Counted from the stretch's first letter, positions 1 to 11,491 are shown. The stretch: DNA of 51,285 nt from Massilia glaciei (GCF_003011895.2 NZ_PXWF02000324.1:1-51285); one strand, 5' to 3'. Notes: a model not told the origin generated them from the letters alone. Numbers and translations are program-made.

Positions 1-21
1 CCATACCGTTTGTCGTCGCGC

Positions 22-1125
22 CTACATGGTGGCCATACCCGCTTGGGCTTCAATCGGCTTTGGTGGGCGCCGCATGCGTGTTTGCACAATCGACATCGCT
101 GCCCCGCAGCATGGGCACGCGATGGGTGATCGCTTCCTGAGTGCGTCGGTGACGCGCGGAGGCAGGCATTTCAGCAAGACGTGCAACAAAGTGATCAAGC
201 GTTTGCAGTTGGAATGAAGAATGCCGAAATTGCGTGCGCGCCTGAAGCCCTTGGGCAGTACATGCTGCAGCACAAGCCAGAGGAACTGCGCACCTGGCAC
301 GGTGCGTAATTCCATCTTTTTGGTCTTCGCATTCTGATAGCGGAAGCTCACCTGGCCACCGCTCACGGCGACGATATTTTTCTCCGCTATGACTCCACGG
401 TAGAGGTAGCGCCCCAGGTAGACGAGCGCCTTGTCACCGCTGCCCACGCTTTTGCAATCGACGACCCAGCAGACCGGATGGCGCACTGGAAGTGCCAGCC
501 CTGCTTGCGCGATGCCGGCGAGGATCTTCGCCCGGAAGACCTTGGACAGGGCCTTGTGGCTGAACAGATAGTCGCCCTTGGACCCGGGCGCGCGCTTGGT
601 GTTCCAGCGCTTGCGCACGGTGTCAACGGCACCCGCCGGCATGACCAGGTGGACGTGCGGGTGGTAGTCGAGCCGTCGGGTGTGCGTATGCAACACCGCG
701 ATGGCGCCGGGCGTGCCGCGCAACTGCTTGTCGTTCTCGCTGAAGGTGCGCACCGTGTCCCACGCCGCACGCATGAGCAAGTCGTAGAGCACGCTCTGAT
801 GGGCCTGCCAGATGGGCCGGAATTCGGCCGGCAGCGTAAATGTCAGCAGGAAGTACTCGGCCGGCAGTTGCCTGGCGCGCTGGCGGGCGAGCCATTGCTC
901 GCTCTCATGGTGCTGGCAGTGCGGGCAATGGCGGTTGCCGCAGGAGTGCGGCACATAGACTTGGTGCTCGCTGTCGTCGCAGCGCACCTGCATCTTCAAA
1001 CTGGCCTGATTGCGGCAGCGCTTCATCGCCGCCAGAGCGCGCCGCTGATCGGCATTGAGCTTGCCGCCATACTGGGCCAGCAAGTCGCTCTCGAAGTCGT
1101 TGATGACGGAGGCGAGGCGTATCAT
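22..1125 (-). CDS. IS91-family transposase (HUH Y2 type)
   Basis: 367 aa. Catalyses single-strand (rolling-circle-like) transposition of an IS91-type element. Seen: an N-terminal zinc-binding region with the cysteines of CGNRHCPHC (62-70), the HUH metal motif in HPHVHLV (155-161), and the two-tyrosine motif YLGRY with Tyr236 and Tyr240. All are the hallmarks of the Y2 transposase family, and the length fits. The ATG overlaps the stop codon of the upstream recombinase frame as ATGA (1122-1125), so the two are translationally coupled, an arrangement known for a subset of IS91 relatives. No frame damage is seen. The outer end of the element lies beyond base 1. Family call is confident; exact IS name is not determined. 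Confidence 0.93.
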   Translation of the reverse strand: MIRLASVINDFESDLLAQYGGKLNADQRRALAAMKRCRNQASLKMQVRCDDSEHQVYVPHSCGNRHCPHCQHHESEQWLARQRARQLPAEYFLLTFTLPAEFRPIWQAHQSVLYDLLMRAAWDTVRTFSENDKQLRGTPGAIAVLHTHTRRLDYHPHVHLVMPAGAVDTVRKRWNTKRAPGSKGDYLFSHKALSKVFRAKILAGIAQAGLALPVRHPVCWVVDCKSVGSGDKALVYLGRYLYRGVIAEKNIVAVSGGQVSFRYQNAKTKKMELRTVPGAQFLWLVLQHVLPKGFRRARNFGILHSNCKRLITLLHVLLKCLPPRVTDALRKRSPIACPCCGAAMSIVQTRMRRPPKPIEAQAGMATM

Positions 1126-2028
1126 TTGACCTCCCCCCAGGTCACCGTGAAACTGCTCATCAAGCCGTTGATGCGGTCAATGGCGTTATGTTTGGTCAGC
1201 TCCGTCAGATGGGTATAGCGGACGGTGGTGAGAATGGATTGGTGGCCGAGGTATTTCTGTACTTCAAGCAGGTCGACGCCTGCCTCGATCAAGTGAGTTG
1301 CAAAGGCGTGACGCAGGCAATGGGGTGTGATCTTTTTTTAGCCCGCAACTGGCGACGACCTGATGCAGCGTGGCCGCCACACCGCCACGGTCGAGCGGCA
1401 CCGTGGCGCACGCTCCACCTTTGGCGCCGCCCACCCGGCTTGGAAACAACAGCACGGGATTGCGATGGACTTTCCAGTAATCGCGCAACAGCCTGTGCGT
1501 GGCCTGCGGCAATGGCACGAAACGGTCCTTGTTACCCTTGGAATTGCGGATGTGCACGCGCCCGCGCGCGCCATCAATGTCGCCCACTTCCAAGCGCAGT
1601 CCTTTGCCCAGGCGCAGACCCAGGCTATAGAGTGTGAAGAAGAGCACGCAGTGGCTGCGCACCCGGGTCGCGCTGATCACGCGTTGCATCTCCTCGACCG
1701 TCACAATGTCGGGCAGGCGTTGACTTCTCGGCGGCTTCACCAGTCCAGGTGCGGGCCAGGGCTTGGACAGGACATGCTCGTAGTAGAAACGTAGTCCATA
1801 TAGGTCCAGCTTGACCGCGCTCCAAGAATGGGAGGCGAGGCGCTCGCTGAAATAGTCCGCGAGCTGCTGCGCCGATAGCGCGTCGATCTGCCCATTGAAG
1901 CGTTCGCCGGCCTGCCGGATGGCGCGCGAGTAGGCGTCGATGGTCTTCGGTTGCAGCCCTTTGAGCTTCAGGTGCTGAAGGTGGCGTTCGTAATTGCGTT
2001 TGAAATTTGCGGCGGTATGTGCTTCCAT
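1122..2028 (-). pseudogene. Tyrosine recombinase of the IS91-type element, frameshifted
   Basis: Phage-integrase-like recombinase accompanying the transposase. The first frame (start 2028, with GAGG about 10 nt upstream) carries the SAM-like N-domain, the first catalytic Arg (LGLR) and the beta-hairpin Lys (SKGNKDR). It then runs out of register at a run of seven T (1333-1339; seven A on the coding strand). Reading on in the other frame restores HCLRHAF (HxxR box), LGH, and RYTH with the nucleophilic Tyr, ending in a TGA that overlaps the transposase ATG. Six A would give one continuous protein of about 300 aa. The unshifted product ends near 1264 and lacks the catalytic box. Either a one-base mutation, a sequencing error, or transcript slippage on the A-run. 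An ATG at 2058 is possible but less likely. Confidence 0.85.
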
Positions 2029-2033
2029 AGCGA

Positions 2034-2084
2034 TGTGACCTCGTTTCGTATGATTCAAACCCTCGGGAAAGGGGCGAGGTCACA
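2034..2084. repeat. Inverted repeat near the end of the IS91-type element
   Basis: Perfect 10-bp inverted repeat: TGTGACCTCG at 2034-2043 and CGAGGTCACA at 2075-2084, separated by 31 bp. It lies just upstream of the recombinase start and overlaps the 3' end of the hicA-like frame. A related GACCTCC...AGGTCAC pair flanks the transposase start (about 1129-1144). It may be the subterminal structure of the IS or an operator for its genes. Only the repeat itself is certain. Confidence 0.5.
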
Positions 2085-2312
2085 TTCTGAATCACTAGCC
2101 GGATCGGTCAGCCCGGAGAGCATTCCTGCCGCGTAGCGGGCTTCGTCCAACTGCTTTTTTACCGCCTCGACCAAGCCGGTCCTCAACTCCTTTGCCGGAT
2201 GTATGGGGAGGGTGCTCTGCCTTCCGTTGAGATAGACCTTTAAATGATTGGTGCCATCTTTAAAGGTCGCACCTTGGAGCTTGAGCCAACGTACAAATTC
2301 GCTTTGTTTCAT
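2055..2312 (-). CDS. hicA: HicA-like mRNA interferase toxin, orphan
   Basis: 85 aa from the ATG at 2312, chosen because AAAGGA lies about 8 nt upstream. HicA toxins are small double-stranded-RNA-binding-fold RNases neutralised by HicB. The first ~57 residues match the family: MKQSEFVRWL, the glycine-linked GTNHLKVY containing the catalytic-type His, and LPIHPAKEL. HicA usually ends soon after KKQL; here about 25 extra residues follow, and the last dozen are encoded by what appears to be the IS91-element end (past ~2100). No hicB follows, where the antitoxin would normally be. A palindrome upstream could be the operator. Probably a locus cut by the IS insertion; toxicity is unknown. Confidence 0.7.
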   Translation of the reverse strand: MKQSEFVRWLKLQGATFKDGTNHLKVYLNGRQSTLPIHPAKELRTGLVEAVKKQLDEARYAAGMLSGLTDPASDSECDLAPFPRV

Positions 2313-2360
2313 TGCGATATCCTTTTCGGATGTATGCACAGCTCCCAAGCGCCTACGCCA

Positions 2361-2399
2361 GATTAAACAATAATGTTTAATCCGTCTGGTGTGTTTAAA
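2361..2399 (-). promoter_or_regulatory. AT-rich palindromes upstream of hicA (putative operator)
   Basis: A perfect inverted repeat GATTAAACA / TGTTTAATC with a 4-nt centre (2361-2382) is followed by the 8-bp palindrome GTTTAAAC (2393-2400). This AT-rich island of about 50 bp sits 50-90 bp upstream of the toxin start in otherwise GC-rich DNA. Type II toxin-antitoxin operons are typically autoregulated at such palindromes by the antitoxin. Binding is inferred. Confidence 0.5.
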
Positions 2400-2532
2400 C
2401 GTTTTTGATTAAATTTTGGCGTTCAAGATGGAACGTCGGGCGCGAGCGAGGCTGGCGCGCGGTTTGCCGCGCCCGCTTCGGGGCGGGCGGCAGCGTCTGG
2501 CGATGCGTGCCTGGCGACCCGCGTGCGCCGGA

Positions 2533-3003
<471 letters not shown>

Positions 3004-3265
3004 GGTGTCGATCGAGAAGTGTTGGGGAATGGCGTTTTGGTGCCGTCCAGTATTCCATGCATGCTTCCGATGGTCAAGGTTGCGCCATTGCCAGCCGCCT
3101 TTGGAGTACCTAGTCCACGACTGAAATCGCACCATGCCGTCAATCCCGCATGAATAGGATGTTTATCCAAAAACTATTGCGGCGATGCCCGCTTGGCAAA
3201 GTACCGCCAATCTATTGCTGTTATCATCATTGCAGTTGTCATGCTCTCCAATCAAATCGCCGCAC

Positions 3266-4360
3266 ATGGGCAAGAAAATGCACCCGCCATCCCACTTGGC
3301 AGTCCCCCTAACTTTGCTCGCATTCCTTATCGGAAGTGTGCATGTTCCCGATGCCGTTGCTGCGGTTCTGGAACCTCAATTCGGCTGCGGGAAAGCACAG
3401 TCGCCGGGATTGAAAAAAGTGCCGCTTGCATCAATGGCCATCAAAACGCCACTTTATGTCGTGCAAGAATCAGGGCAGCTTTTCAAGGTCGATCTGAGCA
3501 GACAAGTTTGGACGTCCATTCCAGACCATGAATTTGATAGTATGCCAAGTGTGAGGCCCTCCGCTAACAGACGCTGGATTAGTTACAGCGGTTCACGGAA
3601 AGACTATGCAAGCACCCAATATTGGATCTACGACCGCCAAACAAACACGGATCGTCTGGTCCTTGAACATCCTGCCTGGGGCGGAGGTATCCCCGTATTT
3701 TCGCCTGATAGCAAGTTCCTTGTGATCACCGCGAGCTATGACAAGCGGTGGGGCCGCCAATCCGGCGAAGGCACATTTGTACTGGACACAGCAACGTGGC
3801 GTTCCCTGCCTCTCAAATTGCCAACATCGATCGCCACGAAGCATGCTTGGGCGTCGCCACATTGGTCAAAGGATGGCACGGAGTTGCTGATCATGATTCG
3901 CAGCATGGACGGGTCGGACAAGTGGGAGTATTTCTCCTATCGCCCGTCCACGAAGGTAGTTGAAAAAATGGCTGGCCGTTATGAGTCAAAGATTCATGGG
4001 CAGGTCTTCACACGCCGAGGGCGGGATATTCCCGTATCTGAGGAGGTCAGGGCCCGCTCGGACGTGGGGCTTGAATCTGAACATTCACCCGGCGGAAAGT
4101 GGCGTGCATTTTTAGGAAAAGAAAGCCAAAAAAAGACGTACCCAATGAAGGTCGTGGGCCCGAATGGCGTTGTCAGAGAAATCGCATACGGGCACTACGA
4201 AAATTGCGAAGGCAATACGCTGTACATAACGGGATGGATTGATGAGCAGCATCTCGTGTTCCGGGATCACTCTTTCAACTACCGTGTATTTGAAACAAGT
4301 ACTGGTAATACTGCCGACTTATTCAACGGCGAGGAATCGATGCGGATTTTTGACTGGTGA
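3266..4360 (+). CDS. Secreted beta-propeller-like hypothetical protein
   Basis: About 364 aa. Start uncertain: ATG at 3266 or 3278; both place a hydrophobic signal segment (LAVPLTLLAFLIGSVHV) near the N-terminus, whereas the longer frame from 3185 does not. The rest alternates short beta-strands with phrases typical of TolB/WD40-like propeller repeats: WISYSGSRKD, VFSPDSKFLVITAS, PHWSKDGTELLIMI, HSPGGKWRAFLG. So it is probably an exported propeller that binds another protein or a glycan. No catalytic motif is seen. The gene has clearly lower GC and more A/T-ending codons than the exopolysaccharide genes, which fits acquisition with the tRNA-linked island. No operon partner is evident. Confidence 0.7.
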   Translation: MGKKMHPPSHLAVPLTLLAFLIGSVHVPDAVAAVLEPQFGCGKAQSPGLKKVPLASMAIKTPLYVVQESGQLFKVDLSRQVWTSIPDHEFDSMPSVRPSANRRWISYSGSRKDYASTQYWIYDRQTNTDRLVLEHPAWGGGIPVFSPDSKFLVITASYDKRWGRQSGEGTFVLDTATWRSLPLKLPTSIATKHAWASPHWSKDGTELLIMIRSMDGSDKWEYFSYRPSTKVVEKMAGRYESKIHGQVFTRRGRDIPVSEEVRARSDVGLESEHSPGGKWRAFLGKESQKKTYPMKVVGPNGVVREIAYGHYENCEGNTLYITGWIDEQHLVFRDHSFNYRVFETSTGNTADLFNGEESMRIFDW

Positions 4361-4439
4361 AGCGTTTTCGTGCATTCGAATTGCACTGTAGGTGTCAGCA
4401 AGGGAGGACCACTCCCGGATGCGCGACCCCGAAGCAGAC

Positions 4440-4590
4440 GATTCGGCAGGGTCGACCGCAGCGCTGGCGTCTTGCGTTTGTCGAGGTGGCGGTAGTCCAT
4501 CATGCGCCAGAACTTGCCGCTCGGATTGACGAGCATGTACATGGCGGACAAGCGGGGACGATCTATGCCCTCGGCGTAGAGGAACTTGGG
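4440..4590 (-). pseudogene. Remnant of a P4-type tyrosine integrase (N-terminal DUF4102 part)
   Basis: On the minus strand, about 35 codons read AMYMLVNPSGKFWRM then DYRHLDKRKTPAL. This resembles the GLYLLVNPSGxKxWR...GKxKTLALGVYP segment that begins P4-family integrases. There is no start, the frame degenerates on both sides, and no catalytic domain follows. The fragment lies directly next to the 3' end of tRNA-Arg and reads away from it, exactly where the integrase of a tRNA-inserted island sits. Nothing else recognisable occupies 4361-4619. Identification rests on remembered family consensus. Confidence 0.55.
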
Positions 4591-4619
4591 ACTTCAGTCG
4601 ACGAGGCTGGAGTAAATAC

Positions 4620-4694
4620 TGGTCCCCCCGACTGGAATCGAACCAGTATCCCACGCTTAGGAGGCATGTGCACTATCCATTGTGCTACGGGGAG
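4620..4694 (-). tRNA. tRNA-Arg (anticodon CCT)
   Basis: A full cloverleaf folds on the minus strand. The acceptor stem is CTCCCCG with CGGGGGG (one T-G pair), the D stem GCAC/GTGC, and the anticodon stem CATGC/GCGTG with loop CTCCTAA (anticodon CCT, reading AGG). The T arm is ACTGG-TTCGATT-CCAGT, with A discriminator and encoded CCA at 4620-4622. A TATAAT hexamer on the minus strand (4781-4786) is a plausible -10 about 80 nt upstream. Its 3' end borders an integrase relic, so it is probably the attachment site of a former island. Confidence 0.95.
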
Positions 4695-4908
4695 GACGCT
4701 CGCCCAACCGGGAGCCGGCCGGGCATGTCGATTCGGCGCCCGACGCCCGCGAGGCGGGCCGGTGGCGTGAACCGACCGCAATTATAGCCGCCTTCGGGCC
4801 TATTTTGCGACCGATGGCCCGTCTATCGGTACAATGCACGCTTCTTTCATTTAATCGGCCACGTTTTTCCCCCGAAAATCGCTGCGGCCGGGCACTCTCC
4901 TACCTACT

Positions 4909-6813
<1,905 letters not shown>

Positions 6814-6862
6814 TTAATTTCGGCTCATCCTGCCGGCCGCGGCGCTCCCCCACAGGAGTTCC

Positions 6863-7600
6863 ATGGCCGAACAAGACGAGCAAAGCACCAGCGCCGGGAG
6901 CTCCCCGGCGGCGGCCCCGCCCGCCGCCGACGGCCCCCTGATCAACCGCGCCGTATGGGCGCGCATCCTGCCTTTCCTCACCTACATCCTGTTCATCGTC
7001 GTCCACGACGCGCTGCTGCGCCTCGGCTGGGCCGCGGCCGAACTGCGCTGGCTGTACGCGCTCAAGATCGGCGCCGTTATGGTTTTTCTCGGCGTGTTTT
7101 GGCGGCAGTACACCGAACTTCACCGTTTCACGCTTTCCCCGGCCGCGGCCGCGCTCGCCTGCGCGGCGGGCCTGCTGGTGCTGGTGTTGTGGATCAACCT
7201 CGAGGCGCCGTGGATGGTGCTCGGCGGCGCCGCCGGCTTCGACCCCAACACGGACGGCCGGATCGACTGGCTGCTGGTGGCGGTGCGCCTGGCCGGCGCC
7301 GCGCTGGTGGTGCCCGTCATGGAAGAACTGTTCTGGCGCTCGTTCCTGCTGCGCTGGGTGGCGGCGTCCGACTTCGAACGGGTCGATCCGGCCCGGGTCG
7401 GCCTCAGGGCGGCCGCGGCCACGGTCGTCCTGTTCGGCTTCGAACACAACCTGTGGCTCGCCGGCATGCTCGCCGGCGCCGCCTTCACGGCGCTGTATTG
7501 CCGCCATCGCACGCTATGGTCGCCCATCCTCGCCCACGCTGTCGCCAACGCCGCGCTTGGCGTGTGGGTGGTCGCGACCGGCAGCTGGCGCTTCTGGTGA
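6863..7600 (+). CDS. CAAX-type (CPBP) membrane protease of the PEP-CTERM/exosortase set
   Basis: 245 aa, inner membrane, several hydrophobic helices. The three motifs of the Abi/CPBP glutamic protease family are present: EELFWR with Glu154-Glu155, FGFEHN with His195, and HAVAN with His225/Asn229. The GGAAGFDPNTDGRIDW stretch fits the subgroup repeatedly found beside exosortase loci (TIGR03008-like). A role in processing or quality control of PEP-CTERM proteins is inferred from this association, not shown. Start ATG has AGGAG eight bases upstream. First gene of the exopolysaccharide block, 49 bp after uup. Confidence 0.88.
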   Translation: MAEQDEQSTSAGSSPAAAPPAADGPLINRAVWARILPFLTYILFIVVHDALLRLGWAAAELRWLYALKIGAVMVFLGVFWRQYTELHRFTLSPAAAALACAAGLLVLVLWINLEAPWMVLGGAAGFDPNTDGRIDWLLVAVRLAGAALVVPVMEELFWRSFLLRWVAASDFERVDPARVGLRAAAATVVLFGFEHNLWLAGMLAGAAFTALYCRHRTLWSPILAHAVANAALGVWVVATGSWRFW

Positions 7601-7650
7601 ACCCCCTTGGTGCCCCCCCTTGGTGACCCCCCTTCTATAAGCGAGCTACC

Positions 7651-8877
7651 ATGTTGAATTCAAATAGCAGGCGAAGCACATGCCATCGCAACGCCCCGCG
7701 CCGCCTGGCGCTGCTGGGCGCCTCCCTGTTGTGCGGCGCCGCCTGGGCCGGCCCCAACGACGCCGTCCATCCCTTCGTCGGCCTGTCCTACCATTACGAC
7801 GACAACCTGCTGCGCATCGCCGACGACGCCCCCGCCTTCGACGGAGCGCCCGGCGACACGGCGCGGCGCGCGGTCGCGGGGGTGTTGTTCGAGCAGACCT
7901 ACAGCCGCCAGAAGGTGTACCTGCTCGGCAAGCTTAGCAAGGTCAGCTTCAACCGCTTCGAGCGGCTCGACCACGACGACAAGGACTTCCAGGCCAGGCT
8001 CGACTGGCAGATCGGCAAGCAGTTCGAGGGCAAGGCCAGCGCCACCTACGCCCAGGGGCTGGCCCCGTATGCCGACTTCCGCACCACCGAGCGCAACCTG
8101 CGCGAGATCGAGCGCCAGGCGCTCGAGGGAGCGTGGCGCTTCCACCCGAGCTGGCGGGTGCGCGCCGGCGCCAGCGGCGAGCAATACACCTACGAGCTCG
8201 AGCGCCTGCGGGTCAACAACCGCGAGAGCGACACCATCGAGCTCGGCGGCGACTACCTGGCCGCCGGCGGCAGCACCGTCGGCTTGCAACTGCGCCGCAT
8301 CGACGCGCGCTACCCGAACGGGCGCGCGGTCGGCCAGATCGTGTTCGACGACAGCTTCGAGCAGACCGAGATCAAGGCCAAGGTGGTCTGGCGCTACAGC
8401 GAAAAAACCCAGCTGACCTTCCTGGGCGGGTGGGTCGAGCGCAGGCACGCCCGCTTCGGCGAGCGCGACACCAGCGGCACCAACGCCCGGGCCGACCTCA
8501 ACTGGGCGCCGCGCGAGGCGCTGCGCCTGACCGGCTCGGCCTGGCGCGAATTCGCCGCCGTCGAAAGCGTGCTCGCCAACGCCAGCCTGAGCAAGGGCGT
8601 CAGCGTCGACGCCGTCTGGGACTACAGCGCCAAGCTCAAGATCGACGCCGGGTTGCGCCGCGAAAAGCGCGATTTCCGCGGCCTCGTGGTCGGGCTCGAG
8701 GGCGCCGCCCTGAACGACACGAGCCGCTACGCCAGCGTGGGCGCGGCCTGGACCCCGACCGTGGGCTCGAACGTGCGGCTGGCGACGTTCCACGACGCGC
8801 GCAGCGGCTCGCCCGTGTTCGGCAACGGCGACTACAGCGCCAAGGGGGTATCGCTCAGCGCCAGCATCCAATTCTGA
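7651..8877 (+). CDS. epsL: EpsL, exosortase-B-associated outer-membrane beta-barrel
   Basis: 408 aa. The signal peptide ends about AAWAG (residue 34). It is followed by repeated amphipathic beta-strands ending in an aromatic residue (SASIQF at the C-terminus), as expected for an outer-membrane barrel. The N-terminal VHPFVGLSYHYDDNLLR and the overall pattern fit the EpsL family found only in EpsH/XrtB-type exopolysaccharide clusters, thought to help pass polymer through the outer membrane. Preceded by a short CCCCCCTTGGTG-type duplication (7605-7635) before the start. Function is inferred from family and neighbours. Confidence 0.87.
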   Translation: MLNSNSRRSTCHRNAPRRLALLGASLLCGAAWAGPNDAVHPFVGLSYHYDDNLLRIADDAPAFDGAPGDTARRAVAGVLFEQTYSRQKVYLLGKLSKVSFNRFERLDHDDKDFQARLDWQIGKQFEGKASATYAQGLAPYADFRTTERNLREIERQALEGAWRFHPSWRVRAGASGEQYTYELERLRVNNRESDTIELGGDYLAAGGSTVGLQLRRIDARYPNGRAVGQIVFDDSFEQTEIKAKVVWRYSEKTQLTFLGGWVERRHARFGERDTSGTNARADLNWAPREALRLTGSAWREFAAVESVLANASLSKGVSVDAVWDYSAKLKIDAGLRREKRDFRGLVVGLEGAALNDTSRYASVGAAWTPTVGSNVRLATFHDARSGSPVFGNGDYSAKGVSLSASIQF

Positions 8878-8977
8878 GCCCCGCGGTGCCGACCCCGCCG
8901 CCCGCCGAGCCCGCCGCGTTGCCGACCCCGCCGCGTGCCCGACCCATCGCGTCCCGACCCCAAAAAGCGCCGCCCCC

Positions 8978-10360
8978 ATGACCGTCATCGACAATCCGCT
9001 CATCTCGCTGTTCCAGCGGATCCTCGATCCGCTGATCATCATGGGCAGCCTGTACCTGTGGGCCCTGCTGTTCGACGAGCCGTTCACGGGTTACCTGCTG
9101 GTGTTGATGATCCTCGCGTTCTTCATCTCCTCGGCCGTGTACCAGCAGATCGACCCGTACCGCGCCTGGCGCAGCGGGCGCATGCTCGCCTACGCGCGCG
9201 ACACCGTGGCCGGCTGGCTGCTCACGGTCGGCGTGCTGCTGTTCCTCGGCTACGCGAGCGGCCTGTCCTATTACTACGACGAGCCGGCCGTGTTCGCCTG
9301 GTTCCTGGCCACGCCGTGGCTTTTGCTGCTGAGCCACACGACGGTGCGGCGCGTCACCTTCCGCCCCGGCAAGCACAGCGAGCTGCGTTCGGCCGTGGTG
9401 GTCGGCGCCAACGACGTCGGCCTCAAGTTCGCCACCGTGTGCGGGCAGCAGCCCAACCTGTTCGTGCAGGTGCGCGGCTTCTTCGACGACCGCACCGAGG
9501 AGCGCCAGCCACTCGCGCTGCGCCAGCCGATGCTCGGCCCGATGTCCTCGATCGCCGCCTATGTGCGCGAGCACAACATCAAGATGATCTTCATCAGCCA
9601 GCCGATCTCGGCCCAGCCGCGCATCCGCAGGCTGCTCGACGAGTTGCAGGACACCACGGCCTCGGTCTATTTTCTGCCCGACATCTACATCTTCGACCTG
9701 ATGCAGGCGCGCTTCGACAACGTCGGCGGCATGCCCGTGATCGCCATCTGCGAGACCCCGTTCATGGGCCTGAACGGGACCATCAAGCGCGCCAGCGACA
9801 TCGTGCTCAGCCTGGGCATCCAGCTGGCGCTGTCGCCGCTGATGCTGCTGATCGCGCTCGCCGTCAAGCTTTCCTCGCCCGGCCCCGTGATCTTCCGCCA
9901 GCGCCGCTACGGCCTGTACGGCGAAGAGATCATCGTCTACAAATTCCGTTCCATGACCGTCACCGACGACGGCGGAACCATCGTGCAGGCGCGCCCCGGC
10001 GACGCGCGCGTGACGCCGGTGGGCGCCTTTTTGCGCCGCAGCTCGCTCGACGAGTTGCCGCAGTTGCTCAACGTGCTGCAGGGGCGCATGAGCCTGGTCG
10101 GTCCGCGCCCGCACGCGGTGGCCCACAACGAGCTTTACCGCAAGCTGATCAAGGGCTACATGCTGCGCCACAAGGTCAAGCCCGGCATCACCGGCTGGGC
10201 CCAGGTCAACGGCCTGCGCGGCGAGACCGACACGCTCGAAAAAATGGAGGCGCGCATCCGCTACGACCTCGACTACCTGCGCAGCTGGTCGCTCTGGCTT
10301 GACGTCTGGATCATTTTAAAAACCATCAAAGTGGTCCTCAAGCGCCAAAACGCGTACTGA
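8978..10360 (+). CDS. epsB: Undecaprenyl-phosphate sugar phosphotransferase (EpsB/WcaJ-like)
   Basis: 460 aa. Starts polymer synthesis by moving a sugar-1-phosphate (glucose or galactose type) onto undecaprenyl phosphate at the inner membrane. It has four or five N-terminal helices, a Rossmann-like CoA-binding-type domain (VVVGANDVGLKF) and a C-terminal bacterial sugar transferase domain. The latter shows KRASDIVLS, FRQRRYG, YKFRSM, SLDELPQLLNVLQG, SLVGPRPH and KPGITGWAQVNG. All catalytic signatures are intact and the length is standard for WcaJ-type enzymes. No clear Shine-Dalgarno precedes the ATG. Substrate sugar cannot be told from the sequence. Confidence 0.92.
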   Translation: MTVIDNPLISLFQRILDPLIIMGSLYLWALLFDEPFTGYLLVLMILAFFISSAVYQQIDPYRAWRSGRMLAYARDTVAGWLLTVGVLLFLGYASGLSYYYDEPAVFAWFLATPWLLLLSHTTVRRVTFRPGKHSELRSAVVVGANDVGLKFATVCGQQPNLFVQVRGFFDDRTEERQPLALRQPMLGPMSSIAAYVREHNIKMIFISQPISAQPRIRRLLDELQDTTASVYFLPDIYIFDLMQARFDNVGGMPVIAICETPFMGLNGTIKRASDIVLSLGIQLALSPLMLLIALAVKLSSPGPVIFRQRRYGLYGEEIIVYKFRSMTVTDDGGTIVQARPGDARVTPVGAFLRRSSLDELPQLLNVLQGRMSLVGPRPHAVAHNELYRKLIKGYMLRHKVKPGITGWAQVNGLRGETDTLEKMEARIRYDLDYLRSWSLWLDVWIILKTIKVVLKRQNAY

Positions 10361-10585
10361 GCAGTCGCGTGTTTCCGCGCCGCCGCGACCCATCAATCGC
10401 ACGCAGTTTATCCGCCGTCAAACTGGGCGGCGGGGTGGCGCGGTACAAGGAGAAACATGGACGCCGCAAAAACGGCGCCGCGCCGCATCGAGCAATCTTT
10501 GAGAGAACATGTAGCGAATTCCGAGCCCCGGTGGCGCGCGCGCCGCGTCCCTTTTCCGACCCAGCCAAACCACGAGGATGCCATC

Positions 10586-11491
10586 TTGAATACCTTCGAT
10601 TCCAAGCCGGCGCCGCGGCCGGCGGCCATGCCCGCACGGCGCGCCGGCCTGTTGCTGCTCGCCTGCGCGCTCGCGCTCGGCGGCTGCGGCGAACGCGAGC
10701 GCAAGGCCGGCCAGGCGCTCGCCAGCGTCAACGGCACCGAGATCACGGTGCTCCAGCTCAACGAGGAGCTCGCGCTCGCCGGGGTGCCGGCCACGCGCCA
10801 GGACGCCGCCAGCAAGCAGTTGCTCGAGGCGCTCATCGACCGCCAGTTGCTCGAGCACGAGGCCGCGCGCGAAAAACTCGACCGCGACCCCAAGGTGGTG
10901 CAGGCGATCGAACGGGCCAAGGCGCTGATCGTGGCCCAGGCCTGGCTGCAAAAGCGCATCGGCCAGGTGGCGCGCCCGACCAAGGCCGAGGTGCAGGAGT
11001 ACTACTTCAAGCATCCGCAATTTTTCTCCAACCGCACCCAGTTCGACATGAAGCAACTGGTGCTCGCCACGGCCGACCTCGACGCCCCGCTCAAGCGCGC
11101 GGCCGACGCCGCCACTTCGCTCGACGAGGTCGCCACATGGATGGAGGCGCACAAGGTGCGCTTCGCGCGCGGGCAGATTTCGCGCACGAGCTCCGACCTG
11201 CCGCCCGAACTGACGGCCAAGCTCGCGGGCATGCCCCAGGGGCAGTTGTTCATCATCAAGGAGGGCGAGCGCAGCATGCTGGTCACCGTGGTCGAGACGC
11301 GCGAGGCGCCCGTTTCGCTCGAGGTCGCCTCGGGGCAGATCGAGCAATTCCTGCTCAATAAAAGGAACAAGGAGGCGGCCGACGCCGAGATCAAACGCCT
11401 GCGCGCGGTCGCCAAGATCGAGTACCTGGGCGCGCCGGCGCCAGAAATCGCGGCCGGAGCGAACGAACGCGGCGTGGCCGGACTCAAATAG
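10586..11491 (+). CDS. epsD: EpsD-family peptidyl-prolyl cis-trans isomerase lipoprotein
   Basis: 301 aa from a TTG at 10586 with GAGGA seven bases upstream. This start puts the lipobox LGGC close to the N-terminus and gives LNTFDSK, like other EpsD starts. An in-frame ATG at 10457 with AAGGAG upstream would add 43 residues ahead of the signal and is less likely. After the lipid-anchored Cys comes a SurA/PrsA-like chaperone region (ASVNGTEITVLQLNEEL, LIDRQLLEHEA, VQEYYFKHPQFFSNR) and a degenerate parvulin domain. Probably periplasmic and membrane-anchored, folding export or PEP-CTERM proteins. Intergenic 10361-10585 shows nothing else clear. Confidence 0.85.
   Translation: MNTFDSKPAPRPAAMPARRAGLLLLACALALGGCGERERKAGQALASVNGTEITVLQLNEELALAGVPATRQDAASKQLLEALIDRQLLEHEAAREKLDRDPKVVQAIERAKALIVAQAWLQKRIGQVARPTKAEVQEYYFKHPQFFSNRTQFDMKQLVLATADLDAPLKRAADAATSLDEVATWMEAHKVRFARGQISRTSSDLPPELTAKLAGMPQGQLFIIKEGERSMLVTVVETREAPVSLEVASGQIEQFLLNKRNKEAADAEIKRLRAVAKIEYLGAPAPEIAAGANERGVAGLK

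Noticed and set aside
26-217. Short plus-strand frame at the window start
   Set aside because: It is antisense to the IS91 transposase C-terminus and has no ribosome site or domain.
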